Shown here one piece after another: positions 21,825 through 25,559 of a DNA stretch of 25,559 nucleotides. Position 1 is the stretch's first letter, and each line of letters begins with the position of its first letter. Both the position numbers and the translations under genes were made by a program. The stretch is from an uncultured Candidatus Saccharibacteria bacterium (GTDB lineage: Bacteria; Patescibacteria; Saccharimonadia; Saccharimonadales; JAEWBQ01): assembly GCA_946885745.1 (NCBI GenBank), contig CAMPGV010000009.1, forward strand, positions 1 to 25,559, written 5' to 3'. The notes under the pieces are model-generated. The model was not told the origin of the DNA. It did not search any database and saw nothing but the letters and a program-made list of their open reading frames with translations.

Positions 21825-22628
21825 ATGGAAAGGGGGCTTCAGCGCGCAATCGACCGACCACTATCGCGCCGCCTTCCGCCCATTGACGCCTGGCGTCAAC
21901 CTGATAAATGGCTCGATCCACACACGGGGCTTCTCCTAAAACCCATGCGCCAACGCTTGGTGCATCCGGTTGATGAGAACGGCCTAATACTTCCAGAAAT
22001 CGCAATAGCCGAACTTAAGTCGCACCTTTGGGATGATTTTGTTCCGGAAGTCGACAAAAATGACCCGGAACTAAGGCTGGACAGCCACCACCTCTACCAC
22101 TCACTATCTGATTATCTGCCAGGCACGAATGACGGCAGTTTGATACCCTGGGCATTTCGTAGGTTACGGTCAAACCTTCTGGTAAACCAACGACAAATCC
22201 ATAATATGTGGCACGATATGTACTCGAAGCCGATGAAACCGCGCGAAGAAGTGATGGAGGAGCTTGTCAATGCGGATATCCTCGCGACAAGAGCGCTCAT
22301 CAAGGCAGCTCGTGTCGCACACGACACGGCAGCCTTGATGCCTCACTTCAACCGCAGACGCAATGACATTGCCCGCCACCCGGAGCGTATTGGCAATCGA
22401 GAGTACGACGATATTGGAGAGGAATATTTGCGAAACAAATTCAGCGCACGCTACAACCATCTTCAGGAAACACTTACACAGCTAGAGGAGCTCCCGCATG
22501 TGACCCGCGTTTATCCCGACATGGAGATTACTCGCAAGCGTCCGGCACTTATTGCCGGCAAGCTTGGCCCACTGGCCACACGCCGAGCCCTCGACTATAC
22601 ACACCATTTCCCAGCATGCGCAGCATAG
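21825..22628 (+). CDS. Hypothetical protein, 267 aa
   Basis: Not recognised. A soluble, charged, mainly helical protein. It has a Trp/Pro-rich N-terminal part (PPIDAWRQPDKWLDPHTG), a central helical region rich in Arg, His and Glu (REEVMEELVNADILATRALIKAARVAHDTA), and a C-terminal part with TRKRPALIAGKLGP. No signal peptide, membrane helix or nucleotide-binding motif. There is no good Shine-Dalgarno site. The long frame between a promoter and yajQ makes it a credible gene. Confidence 0.7.
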   Translation: MERGLQRAIDRPLSRRLPPIDAWRQPDKWLDPHTGLLLKPMRQRLVHPVDENGLILPEIAIAELKSHLWDDFVPEVDKNDPELRLDSHHLYHSLSDYLPGTNDGSLIPWAFRRLRSNLLVNQRQIHNMWHDMYSKPMKPREEVMEELVNADILATRALIKAARVAHDTAALMPHFNRRRNDIARHPERIGNREYDDIGEEYLRNKFSARYNHLQETLTQLEELPHVTRVYPDMEITRKRPALIAGKLGPLATRRALDYTHHFPACAA

Positions 22629-22634
22629 TATAAT
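22629..22634 (+). promoter_or_regulatory. -10 element of yajQ (leaderless)
   Basis: TATAAT ends 6 nt before the yajQ ATG and overlaps the end of the preceding stop region. No -35 match is evident. Confidence 0.55.
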
Positions 22635-22640
22635 AAATAT

Positions 22641-23135
22641 ATGCCTACATTCTCATTTGATATCGTCTCCGATTATGACAAAGCCGAAATGAACAACGTC
22701 TTTGCCGGCGTCGAAAAAGAAATTGCCAGCCGTTACGACTTCAAGGGAACGCCTGCTGCCATTGAGTGGCTCGGCGACAAAGCCGGATTTAAACTCACCG
22801 GCGCAGGGGAGTGGCAAGTAGATGCCGTTCTCGACATTGTCCGCAAGAAGCTGGCGAGTCGCAATCAGAGCTCAAAGGTTCTCGACCTGACCAAAACACC
22901 TGTCGAGAGTAACCTCAAAACCACATGGGAGATCCCCTTCAAGCAAGGCCTCGCCCAAGATAAGGCTAAGCAAATTACTGCAAAGCTCCGAGAAGAAGTA
23001 CCAAAAGTCAAAGCGCAGATTCAGGGTGACGCTGTCCGTGTTACCGGGAGCAGCAAAGACGAACTCCAAAAAGCAATCGGAGCCATACAGCAAGCCGACT
23101 TCGATGTTCCGCTCCAGTTTATTAACTACCGCTAA
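22641..23135 (+). CDS. yajQ: YajQ family nucleotide-binding protein
   Basis: A 164-residue cytosolic protein of the YajQ/UPF0234 family; a Xanthomonas homologue binds cyclic di-GMP. Signatures: FSFDIVSDYDKAEMNN at the start, SRYDFKGT, IQGDAVRVTGSSKDELQKAI and the C-terminal FDVPLQFINYR. The mRNA is probably leaderless. It ends at a strong terminator shared with the converging small gene. Confidence 0.96.
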   Translation: MPTFSFDIVSDYDKAEMNNVFAGVEKEIASRYDFKGTPAAIEWLGDKAGFKLTGAGEWQVDAVLDIVRKKLASRNQSSKVLDLTKTPVESNLKTTWEIPFKQGLAQDKAKQITAKLREEVPKVKAQIQGDAVRVTGSSKDELQKAIGAIQQADFDVPLQFINYR

Positions 23136-23139
23136 TCAA

Positions 23140-23165
23140 AAAACCGCCCAGGAAAGGGCGGTTTT
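23140..23165. terminator. Bidirectional terminator between yajQ and the 51-aa gene
   Basis: Perfect 10-bp stem AAAACCGCCC/GGGCGGTTTT with a six-base loop; A-run to the left and T-run to the right. Confidence 0.9.
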
Positions 23166-23167
23166 AT

Positions 23168-23323
23168 TTACAAGATAGCCAATAGGGCAAATAAGACAAG
23201 ACTCACTGCAGCGAGGGCCGCCACGGCAAGACTCATACGGTTCGGGTAGATGTCAACGCGCTTCGGAGTCTTTGCTGCGGCGGACTTCGAGGCTGTTTTT
23301 TTGGCTGGTTTTTTGGCTGTCAT
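23168..23323 (-). CDS. Small Lys/Ala-rich protein with C-terminal membrane anchor, 51 aa
   Basis: Unrecognised. Residues 1-22 are Lys/Ala-rich (MTAKKPAKKTASKSAAAK), resembling a nucleic-acid-binding or histone-like tail; residues 30-51 form a single hydrophobic helix running to the C-terminus. This would be a tail-anchored peptide with a basic cytoplasmic arm. Start ATG 23323 is chosen because a full promoter, TTGCAC-17 nt-TACACT, ends 6 nt before it; the frame is open further upstream, to about 23434, but that would run through the promoter. It is divergent from the HxlR gene and converges on yajQ. Confidence 0.7.
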   Translation of the reverse strand: MTAKKPAKKTASKSAAAKTPKRVDIYPNRMSLAVAALAAVSLVLFALLAIL

Positions 23324-23329
23324 ACCCAC

Positions 23330-23358
23330 AGTGTAGCGCCTCGCGACCCTTGGTGCAA
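23330..23358 (-). promoter_or_regulatory. Promoter of the 51-aa gene (leaderless)
   Basis: On the minus strand: TTGCAC (23358-23353), 17-nt spacer, TACACT (23335-23330), then 6 nt to the ATG. Confidence 0.75.
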
Positions 23359-23384
23359 CAGGCTTATGCTTCCATCGTAACAGA

Positions 23385-23414
23385 TTGACTCTTTTTACTA
23401 CAAAATGTATAGTA
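23385..23414 (+). promoter_or_regulatory. HxlR promoter with inverted repeat
   Basis: TTGACT (23385-23390), 17-nt spacer, TATAGT (23408-23413), then 6 nt to the ATG. TACTA-N9-TAGTA (23396-23414) straddles the -10 and could be the autoregulatory operator. Confidence 0.7.
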
Positions 23415-23419
23415 TAGGC

Positions 23420-23737
23420 ATGACCGCACAGCAAACAATTGGCTGCCTAGAGGCTGCCACAGAGATCATCGGCGACAAATGGACGCCTCGTTTGCTCCGC
23501 TTCTTTGTCAACGAAGAAGTCGTGCGCTTCTGCCAGCTCCAAGACCTGGTGGGCGGCATAAACCCTCGCACACTCTCTGCCCGCCTTAGCCAACTTGAAG
23601 AGCATGAAATTATCGAAAAACTACTTACCTCAGAGAGTAGCAGCCGCTGTGAATACCGGCTTACACCAAAAGGCCAAGACCTCCTCCCAATCCTCCAAGA
23701 CATGGAGCGCTGGAGCGAACGCTACAAGGTCGCCTAA
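23420..23737 (+). CDS. HxlR family winged-helix transcriptional regulator
   Basis: A 105-residue DNA-binding dimer, typically sensing thiol-reactive or oxidative signals. It follows the family pattern: Cys9 near the N-terminus, IIGDKWTPRLLRFF, RFCQLQDLVGGINPRTLSARLSQLEEHEII, wing EYRLTPKGQDLLPIL, and the closing MERWSERY. Cys9 matches the redox-sensing N-terminal Cys of YodB-like members. ATG 23420 is chosen because the in-frame ATG at 23405 lies upstream of the -10 and would not be transcribed. Likely regulates itself and perhaps the divergent 51-aa gene. Confidence 0.93.
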   Translation: MTAQQTIGCLEAATEIIGDKWTPRLLRFFVNEEVVRFCQLQDLVGGINPRTLSARLSQLEEHEIIEKLLTSESSSRCEYRLTPKGQDLLPILQDMERWSERYKVA

Positions 23738-23782
23738 CCCTCGCTCTATATCTAAATACAGGGTTTTTTAAGTATCCGGTGC

Positions 23783-23788
23783 TACACT
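23783..23788 (+). promoter_or_regulatory. -10 element of the two-component operon (leaderless)
   Basis: TACACT ends 6 nt before the response-regulator ATG; the -35 area is only a T-run. Confidence 0.5.
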
Positions 23789-23794
23789 CAAATT

Positions 23795-24469
23795 ATGAGA
23801 ATATTATTGGTAGAAGATGAGCACAAGATTGCAAGAGCGCTGAAAAAAGCACTCGAGCAAGAAAAGTACGCCGTCGATGTCGCTTACGACGGTGACGAAG
23901 GTCATGCCATGGCCACTACCGAACCGTACGATGCTGCCATCATCGACCGTATGTTGCCGGGCGGACACGATGGCCTTGATATTGTTAGTGCAATGCGCGA
24001 TCAAAAGATCCACACCCCAGTTCTTCTACTAACAGCCCTCGGTAGCGTCAAGGATAGGACCGACGGACTCGACTCTGGTGCCGACGACTATCTTATTAAA
24101 CCATTTGCACTTGAAGAACTCCTGGCCCGCGTTCGAGCACTCCTCCGTCGCCCGAAAGAGCAGCAGTCAACCCTTCTTAGTGCTGGCGACTTAACCCTAA
24201 ATACTGTAACATTTGAAGTAACGCGAGCTGACACTCCGCTGCAGCTCACTAGTAAAGAGTTTGCGTTGCTCGAATATTTACTTCGTAACCAAGGCCGTCC
24301 ATTACCAAAGGAAACGATTATCGCACATGTATGGGATTATGATGCAGACATCCTTCCAAACACCGTCGAGGTATATATTAAGTACCTGCGCGCTAAGGTA
24401 GATCAGCCGTTTGATAAGCCGCTCATCCATACCGTTCGTGGCTTCGGTTACAAGTTACAATCTACTTAG
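23795..24469 (+). CDS. OmpR/PhoB family response regulator
   Basis: A 224-residue regulator. Receiver domain (1-118) with acidic pocket Glu7-Asp8, phosphoacceptor Asp51 (IIDRMLPGG), Thr80 and Lys102 (LIKPF). Winged-helix DNA-binding domain (about 125-223) with LTSKEFALLEYLLRNQGRPL, the recognition region LPNTVEVYIKYLRAKVD and the closing TVRGFGYKL. It is cognate to the histidine kinase that starts 1 nt after its stop. The genes it controls are not visible here. Confidence 0.97.
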   Translation: MRILLVEDEHKIARALKKALEQEKYAVDVAYDGDEGHAMATTEPYDAAIIDRMLPGGHDGLDIVSAMRDQKIHTPVLLLTALGSVKDRTDGLDSGADDYLIKPFALEELLARVRALLRRPKEQQSTLLSAGDLTLNTVTFEVTRADTPLQLTSKEFALLEYLLRNQGRPLPKETIIAHVWDYDADILPNTVEVYIKYLRAKVDQPFDKPLIHTVRGFGYKLQST

Positions 24470-24470
24470 T

Positions 24471-25460
24471 ATGTTTCAATCCGCAACCCTCAAATTAACC
24501 GGCTGGTATTTGATGATCATTGTGATCATCTGTTTGCTTTTTAGTGTTATTATTTATGCCATTGCTTCAAGAGAAGTTGGTTCACGTATCAGCTACCTCC
24601 CGACAGATCCAGATATCTTACGGATTATCGACCGGACCTCACTTGACGTTCTGCGCGAAAGCCAGATACACGCCGCCGAGCAAAGCTTAATTTACGCGCT
24701 CCTCATCACAAATGTCGCAATCTGGGCAATCGGCGGAGTGGGGAGCTATTACCTTGCGCGTCGCTCTCTTGAGCCAATAGAAAAAGCACACGAAGCCCAG
24801 TCCCGATTCACGAGCGATGCCAGCCATGAGCTACGCACACCACTAGCCAGCATGAAAACAGAGCTTGAAGTAGCCCTACGCGACCCTAGCCTGACAAAAG
24901 AAGAGATGAAAGAGCTGCTCGGCAGCAACTTAGAGGAAGTCAACAAGCTAACAAAACTGTCACAGACTCTATTGCAGCTTTCACGACTAGACCACGACAG
25001 CATTGAGCGTAGCACGGTAGATCTCAAGACCGCCCTTACGCCTGTACTAGCTCGCTTCGGAGAGGATGCTAAGCGTATTGTCGTCACCTCAAAGCCGCAC
25101 GCTACGGTAGTTGCTAATATCTCAGCTGCCGAAGAGCTTTTTACAATCCTTATTGATAACGCACTCAAATACAGCCCAAGTGATTCCGAAGTCACCCTCA
25201 AGTTCCTGCGCATGAAACAGTTTGCCGGCTTCGAGATTACCAACCAAGGCACCGGCATCCCAGCCAGCATTCTCCCACGCATCTTCGACCGCTTCTTCCG
25301 TGCCGACAATTCTCGGACCGGTGGCCAGCGGCGCAGCTACGGCCTCGGGTTGTCGCTAGCCAAGAAGCTGGTAGAAGTTCATGGCGGCGAGCTTATGGTC
25401 AGCAGCCAGGAAAACGGCCCGACTACATTTCGTGTCCTATTGCCGCGCCCATTAAAATAG
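24471..25460 (+). CDS. Sensor histidine kinase
   Basis: A 329-residue kinase. Membrane helices at about 13-32 and 72-95 enclose a short (~40 residue) extracytoplasmic loop, too small for a typical ligand domain. HisKA domain with His119 in DASHELRTPL; HATPase domain with N-box Asn230 (IDNALKYS), a G1 box reading NQGTGIP in place of the usual D-x-G-x-G, F-box IFDRFFR and G2 box GLGLSLA (291-297). No HAMP domain is obvious. ATG 24471 directly follows the regulator stop; an in-frame ATG at 24411 lies inside the regulator. TACAAT (24456-24461) offers a possible internal start of transcription. Confidence 0.95.
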   Translation: MFQSATLKLTGWYLMIIVIICLLFSVIIYAIASREVGSRISYLPTDPDILRIIDRTSLDVLRESQIHAAEQSLIYALLITNVAIWAIGGVGSYYLARRSLEPIEKAHEAQSRFTSDASHELRTPLASMKTELEVALRDPSLTKEEMKELLGSNLEEVNKLTKLSQTLLQLSRLDHDSIERSTVDLKTALTPVLARFGEDAKRIVVTSKPHATVVANISAAEELFTILIDNALKYSPSDSEVTLKFLRMKQFAGFEITNQGTGIPASILPRIFDRFFRADNSRTGGQRRSYGLGLSLAKKLVEVHGGELMVSSQENGPTTFRVLLPRPLK

Positions 25461-25559
25461 TCGTTGTATTTTTTATAATACTTATGTTTTTTAAGAATTC
25501 GCTCAGGAAACTATTGCATACTGGTGGCAGTGGAGGTGCCTGAGGGGGAGCCACTATAC
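25461..25559 (+). other. 3' end of window, possible start of an RNA or leader
   Basis: After the kinase stop there is TATAAT (25476-25481), then about 75 nt without a convincing gene. A 19-codon frame opens with an ATG soon after the hexamer but is too short to trust. Bases TGGTGGC and GCCACTA near the end can pair (seven positions, one wobble). The element is cut by the window edge and cannot be identified. Confidence 0.25.

Noticed and set aside
23324..23434. Extended 88-aa version of the 51-aa gene
   Set aside because: It would be translated from sequence upstream of the promoter TTGCAC-17-TACACT and across the divergent HxlR promoter.
25510..25559. Possible tRNA-Ser or tmRNA 5' end
   Set aside because: The bases GGTGCCTGAG recall a tRNA-Ser D-arm, but the acceptor and D stems do not pair properly and the element is truncated.
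1..25559. UGA recoding (as in Gracilibacteria/SR1), CRISPR, mobile elements
   Set aside because: TGA serves as a stop at the NUDIX and 4597 genes with the next gene overlapping it; no direct-repeat arrays, transposases or integrases were found.

Overview
The window reads as a gene-dense stretch of a small, streamlined bacterial genome, most likely a member of the Patescibacteria/CPR and probably Candidatus Saccharibacteria (TM7). This is inference. It rests on the mix of core genes (rplJ-rplL, dnaX, dnaB, ybaB, recR, cysS, tgt), short intergenic gaps, several small lineage-specific proteins, a cluster of type IV pilins, and core DNA-metabolism proteins that have lost zinc modules. TGA is used as a normal stop, so there is no sign of the UGA recoding seen in Gracilibacteria and SR1. 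I see no insertion sequences, CRISPR, phage genes, rRNA or complete tRNA.

Layout. (1) 98-3113: a dTTP supply block. thyA ends in a long hairpin terminator and is followed by an overlapping NUDIX-dcd-tmk operon. (2) 3120-6253: an accessory block with two minus-strand hypothetical proteins sharing a short motif, a membrane protein translationally coupled to an all-alpha protein resembling terpene synthases, and an unrecognised 49-aa gene at 6104-6253. Two near-identical GC-rich hairpins lie behind the small minus-strand genes. (3) 6376-7668: the rplJ-rplL operon, with a clear L10 leader and attenuator. (4) 7804-9656: three type IV pilin-like genes, the last fused to a PA14-type domain. (5) 9735-10764: two small unknown genes. 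(6) 10954-18688: replication, recombination and repair genes (dnaX, dnaB, ybaB, recR, a DHH phosphoesterase) with an embedded GT-C glycosyltransferase, ending in cysS. (7) 18753-21116: minus-strand AI-2E-family permease and tgt. (8) 21185-25460: flavin reductase, an unknown gene, yajQ, a 51-aa membrane peptide divergent from an HxlR regulator, and an OmpR/HK two-component pair.

The strongest cross-cutting observation concerns start sites. Many genes have a -10 hexamer ending only 6-7 nt before the start codon and no Shine-Dalgarno sequence, which implies leaderless mRNAs. Housekeeping genes such as thyA, the NUDIX gene, rplJ and rplL have clear Shine-Dalgarno sites. A second pattern is the parallel loss of the zinc-binding cysteines from DnaX and RecR while CysS and Tgt keep theirs. 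The most plausible new biology is the PA14-bearing pilin, a candidate surface adhesin, which would fit an epibiotic lifestyle. All readings are by eye; no searches or folding programs were run.
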